This document shows, in pieces, positions 33,305 to 41,483 of a stretch of 43,680 nt of DNA. The stretch is from the NCBI GenBank assembly GCA_014361195.1, contig JACIWA010000003.1:1-43680 (forward strand), given 5' to 3'. The translations under genes and the position numbers were made by a program. Numbering within the stretch: the stretch's first letter is position 1; every line of letters begins with the position of its first letter. Origin of the DNA: Thermoplasmatales archaeon. GTDB lineage: Archaea; Thermoplasmatota; E2; UBA202; JdFR-43. A model generated the notes under the pieces. It did no database searches. It was not told the DNA's origin and saw only the letters and a program-made list of their open reading frames with translations.

Positions 33305-35304
33305 ATATTTATTATGAATACATTCATTTTTTCTTCTTTCCTCTCTTTACCATAAGCAACTAATTTTATTTCATGTTTTCCAATTAAAAATTCATCAAAT
33401 GTCCATGAATATGGTTCTGAAGTATCAACATATTTTAATTCATTATCAATATAAAATTCCACTTTCTCCGCATTATAAGCTCTTGCTTCTATTGTAATTT
33501 TCCCTATTATTATTGTTTTTCCAGAGAATGTTTTTATTATTTCCTTATCCCCTATATACAAGTAACCTTTCAATGGCTTACTGATGTATAAGAAAACTTC
33601 ATCTCCTATGTAACCACCAATTCTTAAAGTCGGGTCCCCAAAAAGTGTCCATTCTTCAATTGTTTTGTAATCCGCATCTCCTTTCTGTGGAATAGCAGAT
33701 ATATAACCATTTATAGATGTAGCCCATATATCCCCTATAATTTTCTTACCTTCCTTATAATAAGTGAAGAAATTTATTTCCATCCATCCAAGAAATGCTT
33801 TTGATGAATATGTTCCAAAGGCACCATATCCTATGCCAGATGATGCAAGGCTTGCTATTCCGCCACCATTTGGATTATCCAAAAATTTCCATGCAAAGCA
33901 GTCGCCAGAATCAAATCTGCCACATGAACAGGCATTTATTATCACAACAGGCAAATTTTCCTTATTTGTTGTTTGCAAAACATGTGTCATTCTATATTCG
34001 ATCCATTTACTTCCATCAAGAGGGGGGTGAGTTGCCCATTCAATTTTATTTCCATGTCCACTGAAATCAACAAAACCCGCACCATCACTTATAAAACTTG
34101 TTATTCTAGATGCATCAAGATTCCCAAGAGATGCCCATAATTTAGTTCCATTAAAATCACTCATTTTATTTAAAACAATACTATTCAAATATTCCCCTTC
34201 ATACACTCCAGATTTGTCGCCGTCATCAGGCGTGAATGTGTCACCCCCGCAAACTATTGTATTTCTAAACCATTTCTGAAATTCTGGAATACCATTTTCA
34301 TAAATTATTATCTTATTTACAATGTTTGATACATCTTCTTTGCTACTGCATGCAATTCTTCCAATATATACATCAGGTGATAAATCCACCAAATCAGTAT
34401 TACCTTGATATTTGTATTCTCCAAATTTGTTATTATTGTTTGTATCCCAGCTTGAAAAGGTACCATTTGGGAAATAGATGTCTGCAAAATATAAGTCGCT
34501 TGGGAAAGATGTTTCGTAATTTTCGCTCGGTATATATGAAAGCCTGTATGGCAAATTTTTCCCATCTCCAACAAGCATTACATATTTTATTCCCCATTCT
34601 TCAATTGCATTCTTTATGAAATACTTCACTTTTTCTGCATCATCTCTTCCCTTTCTTGCTGATGGATGAGCATAAATTTCATTTAACCCTACTACTATTG
34701 TTCTTATTCCCTTGCTTTCCTTATGCTCTTTAAGCAAAGATAGCTCGCTTACCCATGCATCAGGAGAAATTATTAGGAAATCATATGCTGAAGCGAATGT
34801 TTTCTCTGGCAAAGAATAATCAATTTTTATATCAAAGTCGCTTGCATGAAGAATTTCATTTCTTAATGCATTATATCTGAATGGATATAAATAAACTGTT
34901 AAGAATATTACTCTTTCACCATTATTTATTCCCGCATGAATTTCATATTCATACCAGCTTGATGGATAAAATTCATCCTTGCTATATATCTCACCCTCTT
35001 TTATTTCAAATTTTTTTGGATAAGGTGCTGGAGCGGGCTCTATCTTTCCACTTATTTTTATTTTTTCAACATTTTTTTCCATTACTTCTATTTCCTTTAT
35101 TTCTGTTCCAAATGGAAATATGTATGTTTCATATTTATATGGCAGAATAGGATAACCTTCTCTGTAAATTGAGGAGAAGTCTTTAACATAGATAGTATAG
35201 TATTCTCCGTTTTTTACTATTTTATATTCATTTCCTTCTGGGGTTGCTATATTTGATATACCTAAAAGTAACAAAGCCAATAAAGAGGCAATTATTTTTT
35301 TCAT
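33301..35304 (-). CDS. Secreted gingipain-type cysteine peptidase (family C25)
   Basis: The product is 667 residues. A signal peptide (about 1-20) is followed by a propeptide-like region. The C25 caspase-fold domain spans about 165-560, and a C-terminal Ig-like beta-domain (about 575-667) closes the protein. The catalytic His417 is in DFSGHGNK and Cys459 in INACSCGRF; EEWTLFGDPTLRIGG is a typical C25 end. Substrate specificity (Arg/Lys in gingipains) cannot be predicted. It should act outside the cell in protein degradation. A CTTAAATA box about 20-25 bases before the ATG suggests its own leaderless promoter, while pfkB is coupled behind it. Confidence 0.9.
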   Translation of the reverse strand: MKKIIASLLALLLLGISNIATPEGNEYKIVKNGEYYTIYVKDFSSIYREGYPILPYKYETYIFPFGTEIKEIEVMEKNVEKIKISGKIEPAPAPYPKKFEIKEGEIYSKDEFYPSSWYEYEIHAGINNGERVIFLTVYLYPFRYNALRNEILHASDFDIKIDYSLPEKTFASAYDFLIISPDAWVSELSLLKEHKESKGIRTIVVGLNEIYAHPSARKGRDDAEKVKYFIKNAIEEWGIKYVMLVGDGKNLPYRLSYIPSENYETSFPSDLYFADIYFPNGTFSSWDTNNNNKFGEYKYQGNTDLVDLSPDVYIGRIACSSKEDVSNIVNKIIIYENGIPEFQKWFRNTIVCGGDTFTPDDGDKSGVYEGEYLNSIVLNKMSDFNGTKLWASLGNLDASRITSFISDGAGFVDFSGHGNKIEWATHPPLDGSKWIEYRMTHVLQTTNKENLPVVIINACSCGRFDSGDCFAWKFLDNPNGGGIASLASSGIGYGAFGTYSSKAFLGWMEINFFTYYKEGKKIIGDIWATSINGYISAIPQKGDADYKTIEEWTLFGDPTLRIGGYIGDEVFLYISKPLKGYLYIGDKEIIKTFSGKTIIIGKITIEARAYNAEKVEFYIDNELKYVDTSEPYSWTFDEFLIGKHEIKLVAYGKERKEEKMNVFIINI

Positions 35305-35327
35305 GGGTTGTAAATTATTTTCTGTAT

Positions 35328-35597
35328 TTAAGCTTTGATGCTCATTCTTTCTAATCTTTGGGCCATTTTTGCAAGAGATGCATATTTGTTGTTGTTTGAG
35401 AAATATTCCGCAATTTCTTTTCCTAGAATGAATATTGCTCTTTTATGGGCACTTTTTGATTTATGCACATGCTGCGGCATAACTCCAAGTTGTTCATATT
35501 CCTTGAATAGGCCGTTTTTTTCTGGAAGTTGCCTCTCTATCTCGTTCTTTATTTGCACAAATAAAGCGTGTAGCTGTATCAGCTCTTCTTTCTGCAT
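35328..35597 (-). CDS. UPF0058-family archaeal protein
   Basis: The product is 89 residues from the ATG at 35597, chosen because MQKEELIQLHALFVQIK matches the family start and lies behind GGAGG. An upstream Met would add 18 residues. VMPQHVHKSKSAHKRAIFILGKEIAEYF is the conserved core. This small archaeal family has no established function; conserved His residues suggest metal or nucleic-acid contact. It lies upstream of the C25 peptidase with a 23-base gap. Confidence 0.8.
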   Translation of the reverse strand: MQKEELIQLHALFVQIKNEIERQLPEKNGLFKEYEQLGVMPQHVHKSKSAHKRAIFILGKEIAEYFSNNNKYASLAKMAQRLERMSIKA

Positions 35598-35697
35598 AAC
35601 CCATCTCCCTCCAACAGGTATATCTCTTTTCTTATATTTAACTCTTTCCAAATTTTTTGATTGGAAAAATTTAAATTTTTAGGTTAAATTAACAAAA

Positions 35698-36003
35698 ATG
35701 AGAAATATATTGGTGTTATTGATTGCAATATCTGTTTCCTTACTTTTATCTGTTTATCTCAAGGAACAATCTATTGCAATTTTTTTAACAATCATTGGTA
35801 TGTGGCTCGCTTCATTGGGAATAAAGGAAGGAAGTAAAAGCAAAGTATTTTGGGGCGGTTTCCTGGTTTCGATATCAATTTCATATCTCTTATATTGGAT
35901 TATGAAAACTAAATGGCAGATAACTGGAGTAATTTTTATTTGTGGGATAATTGTAACTTTGTTTATTCTTAATTCAATGAAGATGGAAAAAAATAAAAAT
36001 TAG
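35698..36003 (+). CDS. Small membrane protein, four predicted helices
   Basis: The product is 101 residues with hydrophobic segments at about 4-20, 27-43, 50-68 and 75-93 and a basic C-terminus. No family is recognised. It ends 15 bases before the aconitase-family gene and may be cotranscribed with it, but no functional link is evident. Confidence 0.6.
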   Translation: MRNILVLLIAISVSLLLSVYLKEQSIAIFLTIIGMWLASLGIKEGSKSKVFWGGFLVSISISYLLYWIMKTKWQITGVIFICGIIVTLFILNSMKMEKNKN

Positions 36004-36018
36004 AAAAGTATTGATGGC

Positions 36019-37257
36019 ATGCCAACAATAATTGAAAAAATTTTTCAGACTCACACAAAGGATAGAGTAGAAGTAGGGGAAACAATATGGCTGGATATTG
36101 ATTTAAGGACTGCACGCGACTTTGCAGGAGCGAATGTAGTAAAAAATTTAATCGAAAATTACAGCAAGGATTATATAGCGGATGCAAAAAAAACATTTTT
36201 TACATTTGACTGCAATGCCCCTGCAAATACTATTGAATATGCGACAAATCAGCAAATATGTAGAAAATTTGCAAGAGAAAATGGAATAAAGATTTATGAT
36301 GTGGATAGCGGGATAGGAAGTCATGTTGTCATTGAAGAGGGGCTTGCATACCCTGGAATAACCGCGGTTAGCACGGATAGCCACTTTAATCTTCTCGGAG
36401 CTATAGGAGCTTTTGGACAAGGAATGGGGGATGTGGATATTGCCTTCGCTTTCAAAACAGGCAAGATATGGTTTGAAGTTCCTCCAACAATAAAAGTTAA
36501 TTTTATTGGTATGCCATCTGGCCTATGGAATGCAAAAGATTTAGCTCTTTTATGTGTAAAGGAATTGAAAAGAATTTCTTTAGGAAAAGCGATAGAATTT
36601 TATGGTGAAATAATTGATTCTCTTTCTTTGGATGGTAGAATAACTCTTTCCTCAATGGTCACTGAAATGGGTGGAATAGCGGGATTTATTCCCCCAGATG
36701 AAAAAGTAATAAAATTTTGCGAAAAGGCCTCTGGAAAGAAAATAAAGCCATTTTATGCGGAGGATGCAAACTATGAGAAGGAAATAGATATAGATGTAAG
36801 GGATCTTGAGCCATTGGTTGCGATGCCTCCTTCTCCCAGCAATGTAAAAAGGGTTAGAGATGTGAAAGATGTGAAAATAGACAGTGTTTTTATTGGCTCA
36901 TGCACAAATGGTAGGATGGATGATATGCAATCCGCATGGAAAATAATAAAAGGAAAAAAGATAAAGGAAGATGTAAAAATGAAGGTTGTTCCAGCAACAA
37001 GAAGATTATGGAAAGAAATGCTTGATAGAGGCATAATAAAAGATTTGGTTGAAGCTGGAGCCATAGTAAGCCATGCATGCTGTGCCGGATGCGCCTCTGG
37101 CCAAATAGGAATGACTGGAATAGATGAAAATCAGGTATCAACTTCAAACAGGAATTTCAAGGGCAAGCAGGGGGCGGGCAACACTTATCTTGCATCTCCT
37201 GAAACAGCAGCTGCGAGTGCTTTAACTGGCTACCTTACTGGAGGTGATGAAATATGA
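36019..37257 (+). CDS. leuC: Aconitase-family dehydratase large subunit (LeuC/HacA type)
   Basis: The product is 412 residues, the length of archaeal IPMI/homoaconitase large subunits rather than monomeric aconitase. The [4Fe-4S] ligands are the Cys of IGSCTNGR and two from SHACCAGCASG. STDSHFNLLGAIGAFGQGMG is the usual active-site His block. It interconverts hydroxy-acid isomers by dehydration and hydration. Possible substrates are isopropylmalate, citramalate, homocitrate or citrate. The small subunit follows with a four-base overlap. No leuA, leuB or lysine-biosynthesis gene is adjacent, so the pathway is not fixed. Confidence 0.85.
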   Translation: MPTIIEKIFQTHTKDRVEVGETIWLDIDLRTARDFAGANVVKNLIENYSKDYIADAKKTFFTFDCNAPANTIEYATNQQICRKFARENGIKIYDVDSGIGSHVVIEEGLAYPGITAVSTDSHFNLLGAIGAFGQGMGDVDIAFAFKTGKIWFEVPPTIKVNFIGMPSGLWNAKDLALLCVKELKRISLGKAIEFYGEIIDSLSLDGRITLSSMVTEMGGIAGFIPPDEKVIKFCEKASGKKIKPFYAEDANYEKEIDIDVRDLEPLVAMPPSPSNVKRVRDVKDVKIDSVFIGSCTNGRMDDMQSAWKIIKGKKIKEDVKMKVVPATRRLWKEMLDRGIIKDLVEAGAIVSHACCAGCASGQIGMTGIDENQVSTSNRNFKGKQGAGNTYLASPETAAASALTGYLTGGDEI

Positions 37258-37766
37258 GAATATCTGGAAGAGTTTGGAAGATAGAGAGAGAAGGTAAACT
37301 TATTGATGACATTGATACAGATATGATTTATCACAACAAATATTTGCATATAACCGATAAAAAGGAGATGGGGAAATATGCTTTCAGCAATCTGCAGGGA
37401 TGGGAAGATTTTCCTAAAAAAGCAAGAAAAGGAGATATAATTTTTGCGGGGGAGAATTTTGGATGCGGTTCATCTCGCCAGCAGGCGGTTGACTGCTTTA
37501 TTCAGCTTGGTATAAATGCGATCGTTGCAAAATCTTTTGGGGCAATATACAAGAGAAATGCAATAAATAGCGGGCTTGCGATAATTGAATGTAAGGATAT
37601 TGATAAGATAGAAGTAAAAAATGGGGATGAAATAGAAATAGACCTTATAAAAGGAGAAATAATCAAGGATGGGAAAATTTTAATAAAAACAAGCCCAATG
37701 AGCGCCATTCAGTATGCTATTTATAAGGCAGGAAATTTATTTGAATATGCGAAATCAATTCAATGA
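37254..37766 (+). CDS. leuD: Aconitase-family dehydratase small subunit (LeuD/HacB type)
   Basis: The product is 170 residues. DIDTDMIYHNKYL near the N-terminus and GENFGCGSSRQQA are the family signatures. The substrate-recognition loop reads YLHI. In the characterised methanogen enzymes I recall YLVY for isopropylmalate and YLRT for homoaconitate; this sequence matches neither, so the substrate stays open. It overlaps the large subunit by ATGA and converges with a microprotein gene. Confidence 0.85.
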   Translation: MRISGRVWKIEREGKLIDDIDTDMIYHNKYLHITDKKEMGKYAFSNLQGWEDFPKKARKGDIIFAGENFGCGSSRQQAVDCFIQLGINAIVAKSFGAIYKRNAINSGLAIIECKDIDKIEVKNGDEIEIDLIKGEIIKDGKILIKTSPMSAIQYAIYKAGNLFEYAKSIQ

Positions 37767-37873
37767 GCACATTCTATTACTTCATGGACTATTTCCTGCG
37801 CGCCATTCATTATTCTTTCCGACAACTTTATGAAGAGCATTTCCTCAAGGAATTCTTCCTTTATTATTTCCAT
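37760..37873 (-). CDS. 37-residue microprotein of unknown function
   Basis: The frame MEIIKEEFLEEMLFIKLSER (first 20 residues) runs to a TGA that overlaps the leuD stop region tail-to-tail. A very strong Shine-Dalgarno element GGGAGGGG ends six bases before the ATG. A TATA box (ATTATATA, about 37909-37922 minus) lies where it would give a leader of about 16 bases carrying that element. The peptide is amphipathic and acidic at the N-terminus, and ends HEVIECAH with a Cys-Ala-His tail that could touch a metal. No homologue is recognised. Confidence 0.55.
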   Translation of the reverse strand: MEIIKEEFLEEMLFIKLSERIMNGAQEIVHEVIECAH

Positions 37874-37908
37874 TTTAATCCCCTCCCGGGTAAAATGTAA
37901 AACAAAAA

Positions 37909-37922
37909 GATATATAATATAT
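37909..37922 (-). promoter_or_regulatory. TATA box of the microprotein gene
   Basis: A/T alternation reading ATATATTATATATC on the minus strand is centred about 42 bases before the ATG at 37873. It lies just past the stop codon of the metallo-beta-lactamase gene, so the microprotein probably has its own promoter. Confidence 0.45.
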
Positions 37923-37934
37923 TTTCTAAAAATT

Positions 37935-38723
37935 TTATTGTTTCTTAATCTCTATCCTATCTTCCATATATACTCTCATTCCATCAAAAGCGGATATCGT
38001 TGGAATGCCCGTTTTTTCAGATAGCCAATTTGCCTGCAATGTTGCTTGTGGTATTGTTTTTAAACCCATATGAGTAAGAATTGCAATTTCGGGTTTAACT
38101 CCTTCTATTAAGCTAGCAGCATCTTCTGTGGAAAGATGATATGGTATTTTTCCATTCAAAGGGCGAGTTAAGCAAATTATAAGAATTCTGCTCCCTTTGT
38201 GGGCGTATATTAATTCATCAAAGAGTTGGGTATCACTTGTATATGATATTTTTCCGTTTTCAAGATTTATCTGAAAACCAACTGTTGTTTCATCAGAGTG
38301 AATTGCAGGGGTAATAGTCATTTCATACAACTCTTTTATTAATATCTTTTTTCCAGGTTTTGCAACAACAACATCTTTTACTAAGCTCTTATGATAAAAA
38401 GATATTGGTCTATAATTATTTATTCCTTCGATGACACTCTCACTCCCTATAAGCATCCCTCTCTTTATCTTTCCACCCATTGTTATTGCTTCAATCAATA
38501 TCTCCGCATCATTGTAGTGATCAGGATGAGCATGAGAAACAAAAATAACATCAGTTTGGGTTGGATTCAAATCAAGATTATACATTTCCACAAGGGCGCC
38601 TGGGCCAGGGTCAACATGCATAAGCAAGCCTTTTTCCGCTATATATATTCCTCCTGTTTTTCTGTGCTGGAAGATAGTTGCAAATCTCCCTCCGCCGGTG
38701 CCAATGAATGTAATCTTGCTCAT
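37935..38723 (-). CDS. Metallo-beta-lactamase-fold hydrolase
   Basis: The product is 262 residues. The metal site motif HxHxDH is His64, His66, Asp68 and His69 in SHAHPDHYND. Further ligands are likely in AIHSDETT, YTSDTQ and LTHMG. The glycine-rich start ITFIGTGGGRF resembles RNase Z-like and UlaG-like members. The substrate is unknown; nuclease, lactonase or phosphodiesterase activity are all possible. No signal peptide, so cytoplasmic. It stands between the ZIP transporter operon and the microprotein. Confidence 0.85.
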   Translation of the reverse strand: MSKITFIGTGGGRFATIFQHRKTGGIYIAEKGLLMHVDPGPGALVEMYNLDLNPTQTDVIFVSHAHPDHYNDAEILIEAITMGGKIKRGMLIGSESVIEGINNYRPISFYHKSLVKDVVVAKPGKKILIKELYEMTITPAIHSDETTVGFQINLENGKISYTSDTQLFDELIYAHKGSRILIICLTRPLNGKIPYHLSTEDAASLIEGVKPEIAILTHMGLKTIPQATLQANWLSEKTGIPTISAFDGMRVYMEDRIEIKKQ

Positions 38724-38764
38724 TGTTTGGAAATAATTTTAACTCTATAACCTTTTTGCAAAGT

Positions 38765-39499
38765 TTATTCAACAAGTGTCAAGAGATACATGATAATTAT
38801 TCCAGCGGAAAGCGACAAAAGCTGTAGGAAGGATTTTTTCAAATTTGATTCTTTATGCAATTCTGGCACTAAATCCGAGCCCGCAATATAAATAAATCCT
38901 CCGATTGTAACAGGGATAAGAATATCTATAAGAGAATCATTTTTTATTATTAGAACAAGTAATGTACCAAAAATTGCGGTGAGAGCAGAAAGGAAATTGA
39001 AAAGCAATGCTTTTGATTTATTGAAACCGCCATAAAGAAGAGAGCCAAAATCACCTATTTCCTGAGGTATCTCATGCAGTATAACCGCTATTGTTGTTGC
39101 AACTCCAAGACTTAAGCTAGCCATATAACTTGCTCCTATAATGAGACCATCTATAAGATTATGAAGAATATCCCCAAAAAGAATCATAAAAGAAAGAGTG
39201 TGAGGATGTTTATCGGAGGGGAGTATATGACAATGCCTCCAGCAAATGATTTTTTCAAGCAAAAAGTAGATAATAATTCCTAAAATAATATAAATAGCAT
39301 AATAACTTTTAAACCCCCTATCAACCATCTCAGGCAATAAATGAAGGAAGGCTCCGCCAAAAAGCCCTCCCGCAGAAAAGGCTACAAGATATATTAAAAC
39401 TTTTCTCAGTTTTTCATCATTTATCCATATAACTGCCAATCCAATAAGCGAGATCAGGCTAACGATAATAACGCTTGATATTGCATATAACCATATCAT
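38765..39499 (-). CDS. ZIP-family divalent metal transporter
   Basis: The product is 244 residues with about eight membrane helices. The helix IV metal-site motif HNLIDGLIIGASY and the helix V motif LHEIPQEIGDF are the ZIP binuclear centre. A His-containing stretch between helices 3 and 4 (CWRHCHILPSDKHPH) fits the variable cytoplasmic loop. It likely imports zinc or iron. The start overlaps the JAMM gene stop (ATGA) and is preceded by GGAGGT, so it is translated together with a zinc-dependent protease. Confidence 0.92.
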   Translation of the reverse strand: MIWLYAISSVIIVSLISLIGLAVIWINDEKLRKVLIYLVAFSAGGLFGGAFLHLLPEMVDRGFKSYYAIYIILGIIIYFLLEKIICWRHCHILPSDKHPHTLSFMILFGDILHNLIDGLIIGASYMASLSLGVATTIAVILHEIPQEIGDFGSLLYGGFNKSKALLFNFLSALTAIFGTLLVLIIKNDSLIDILIPVTIGGFIYIAGSDLVPELHKESNLKKSFLQLLSLSAGIIIMYLLTLVE

Positions 39500-39861
39500 A
39501 CTACCTCCAAAAATATTTCCTTGCCCATACTATCATAAGCTTTCCAATTTTTTTCATTATAAGGATATGCTATTATTATATGAATCCTTCCACTTTTCCT
39601 GAAAGAAAATAAATCCTCGCTTGATGGAAAATAATTGCCAGATGGATGGGAGTGCGCGGTTCCAACTACTGATTTGTCCGAAGGAAGCAATGCAAGATTA
39701 AAAGATGAGGATCTTTTGCCATATATCATCTGTGGGAGTATAATAAATTCTTCTATTGTATCCTTTTTTCTTCTAACCGCGAGAAATGCTAAAAATTCCT
39801 TTGGATGCATCTTCTTTGCGGATTCAATTATTGCATCCAAGCACTCTTTTTTTATTTTCAT
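39496..39861 (-). CDS. JAMM/MPN-family zinc metalloprotease
   Basis: The product is 121 residues from the ATG at 39861, just after the NAD kinase stop. An earlier Met would overlap that gene and adds a Lys-rich tail. The JAMM motif HxHPx6SxxD is complete: His70, His72, Ser80, Asp83, with the upstream Glu22. Archaeal JAMM proteins remove ubiquitin-like SAMP proteins or act in sulfur-carrier processing. The small stand-alone size fits that group. It is cotranscribed with NAD kinase and a ZIP transporter. Confidence 0.9.
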   Translation of the reverse strand: MKIKKECLDAIIESAKKMHPKEFLAFLAVRRKKDTIEEFIILPQMIYGKRSSSFNLALLPSDKSVVGTAHSHPSGNYFPSSEDLFSFRKSGRIHIIIAYPYNEKNWKAYDSMGKEIFLEVV

Positions 39862-39865
39862 TTTT

Positions 39866-40657
39866 TCATTTTTCCAATTTTTTATAAACTTTCTCAAAAA
39901 ATTTATCATTTATTTTTATAAATTTCGCTTTCTCTGGAGATGCCATTACTTCAATAACATCATCTTTTGAGATAATTTTATTATATAGCCCATCTATTGC
40001 AATTTCCGCATCTTTCTCAACCTCTATTTTTATCTTTCTTTCAGACGATAAAACTAAAGGATAAAAAGCTCTTCTGAATGGAGCAATTGCAACAATTAAA
40101 AAAGCATTCATTTTTGGTTCAATAATTGGCCCACCTAATGAGAGAGCATAGCTTGTTGAGCCAAGAGGGGTTGAAACAATCAAGCCATCTCCACTCCATT
40201 TCTTTACCATTTTATTGTCAATATAAACTTTAAATGGAAGAATTTTTCCAAGATTTGCGGTATGAACAACCATTTCATTTACCGCATCGGGCAATCTTTT
40301 TTTATTAAGCAAAATTTTTATCTTCATGCTTTCCTCAATGAAATAATTTCCTCTTAAAATCTCTTTTAGTGCTTTTTCCGCATCTTCCGCATCCACTTCT
40401 GTAAGAAATCCAATTCTTCCAGCATTTATAGAGAAAATTGGTTTTTTAACCTGGCTTAAAGTGAGTAAAATAGTCCCATCCCCTCCAATAACAATTATAC
40501 CATCGCATTTTTCCCCGAGCTCTTTAATTTTATATCCTTTTTCTCCAATAAAACTCGCTATTTTACTTTCAAGAGCAACATCTCCAATCATCTCATATAT
40601 TCTTTTTCCAATCTCAAATGCTTCCTTCGAAGGCTTGCAAACCATGCCCCATTTCAT
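39866..40657 (-). CDS. nadK: NAD kinase
   Basis: The product is 263 residues. The diacylglycerol-kinase-type motif IIVIGGDGTILLTL (GGDG at about 58-61), NAGRIGFLTE and the substrate block SGDGLIVSTPLGSTSYALSLGGP are intact. It makes NADP from NAD. It overlaps the IMPase-family phosphatase gene by ATGA. In some archaea these two activities are fused in one protein as NADP phosphatase/NAD kinase. Confidence 0.95.
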   Translation of the reverse strand: MKWGMVCKPSKEAFEIGKRIYEMIGDVALESKIASFIGEKGYKIKELGEKCDGIIVIGGDGTILLTLSQVKKPIFSINAGRIGFLTEVDAEDAEKALKEILRGNYFIEESMKIKILLNKKRLPDAVNEMVVHTANLGKILPFKVYIDNKMVKKWSGDGLIVSTPLGSTSYALSLGGPIIEPKMNAFLIVAIAPFRRAFYPLVLSSERKIKIEVEKDAEIAIDGLYNKIISKDDVIEVMASPEKAKFIKINDKFFEKVYKKLEK

Positions 40658-41403
40658 ATTAACACCTCAATCATTTCCTCATTGCAAACCGCAATAATTC
40701 CGCTTCTTACATTCAAATCAAATGGCAGATCAAGCTCCTCCCCTTTTTCATCCCTAACAATCCCTCCCGCCTCCTTCACAATCAAGCTCGAGGCTGCAAA
40801 ATCTGTAATTCGCAAGCTCCTTCTGCCCATATAATATGCCTGCACCGCCCCGCTGGCAACGAGGCACATCTCCAAAGATGCTGCCCCCATTGCCCTTACA
40901 TGATGTCTATTCGCTATTTTCCACGTTTTTTCATTTCCTGATTCCCCTAGAACAAGGCAAAGAAAGGGTTTTTTAGCCTTCCTTACTCTTATCCTTCTAT
41001 TATTCAAAAAAGCTCCTTTTCCTGCAAATGCTTCAAAAACATCACCCGTTGGAATATTTTTCACTATTCCATATAAAATATCATTCAAGCTCTCTTTACC
41101 TATTGCTATTGAAACCCCATAAAAAGGGATTCCAGCAATTGCATTTCTTGTTCCATCAACTGGATCAATTATAAAAGTATATTCACTTCCATTATCTATA
41201 AAACCACATTCTTCAGATAGAATATTTGCTTCCTTCCCTATTATTTTTAATCCAATTTCTTCAGCAACCTTATCTATATAATTTGTAGGTGTTCCATTCG
41301 CTCCCATGCATATAAATTCACTAAATTTATTTCTGTCCTCTTCTCTTATTTTTTTATCTATTTCATCCACTGCTTTCCTTGCAAGCTCTATAAGTTTTTC
41401 CAT
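40654..41403 (-). CDS. Inositol monophosphatase-family phosphatase (IMPase/FBPase/NADP phosphatase)
   Basis: The product is 249 residues from the ATG at 41403 (MEKLIELARKAVDE); a longer frame adds an unrelated leader. Metal ligands are the Glu pair in ILSEECG and the Asp residues of IDPVDGTRN, with the C-terminal ITDFAASSLIVKEAGG. Archaeal members hydrolyse inositol-1-phosphate, fructose-1,6-bisphosphate or NADP. Translational coupling to NAD kinase makes NADP phosphatase activity an attractive possibility. Confidence 0.9.
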   Translation of the reverse strand: MEKLIELARKAVDEIDKKIREEDRNKFSEFICMGANGTPTNYIDKVAEEIGLKIIGKEANILSEECGFIDNGSEYTFIIDPVDGTRNAIAGIPFYGVSIAIGKESLNDILYGIVKNIPTGDVFEAFAGKGAFLNNRRIRVRKAKKPFLCLVLGESGNEKTWKIANRHHVRAMGAASLEMCLVASGAVQAYYMGRRSLRITDFAASSLIVKEAGGIVRDEKGEELDLPFDLNVRSGIIAVCNEEMIEVLI

Positions 41404-41456
41404 TGTTTTTAAATAATTATTAATATTAAAACAATTCGGAAAGTTTGAGAGCAAAA

Positions 41457-41464
41457 GATATAAA
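41457..41464 (+). promoter_or_regulatory. TATA box of the citrate lyase alpha gene
   Basis: GATATAAA is centred about 24 bases before the ATG at 41484. This spacing is the main reason for choosing that start over the in-frame TTG at 41445, which lies upstream of the box. Confidence 0.55.
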
Positions 41465-41483
41465 CATTCTTCTAATTCTAATT

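Noticed and set aside
41445-41483. Longer citF start
   Set aside because: The added residues overlap the TATA box that best explains transcription starting at the ATG at 41484, and the family N-terminus fits the shorter form.
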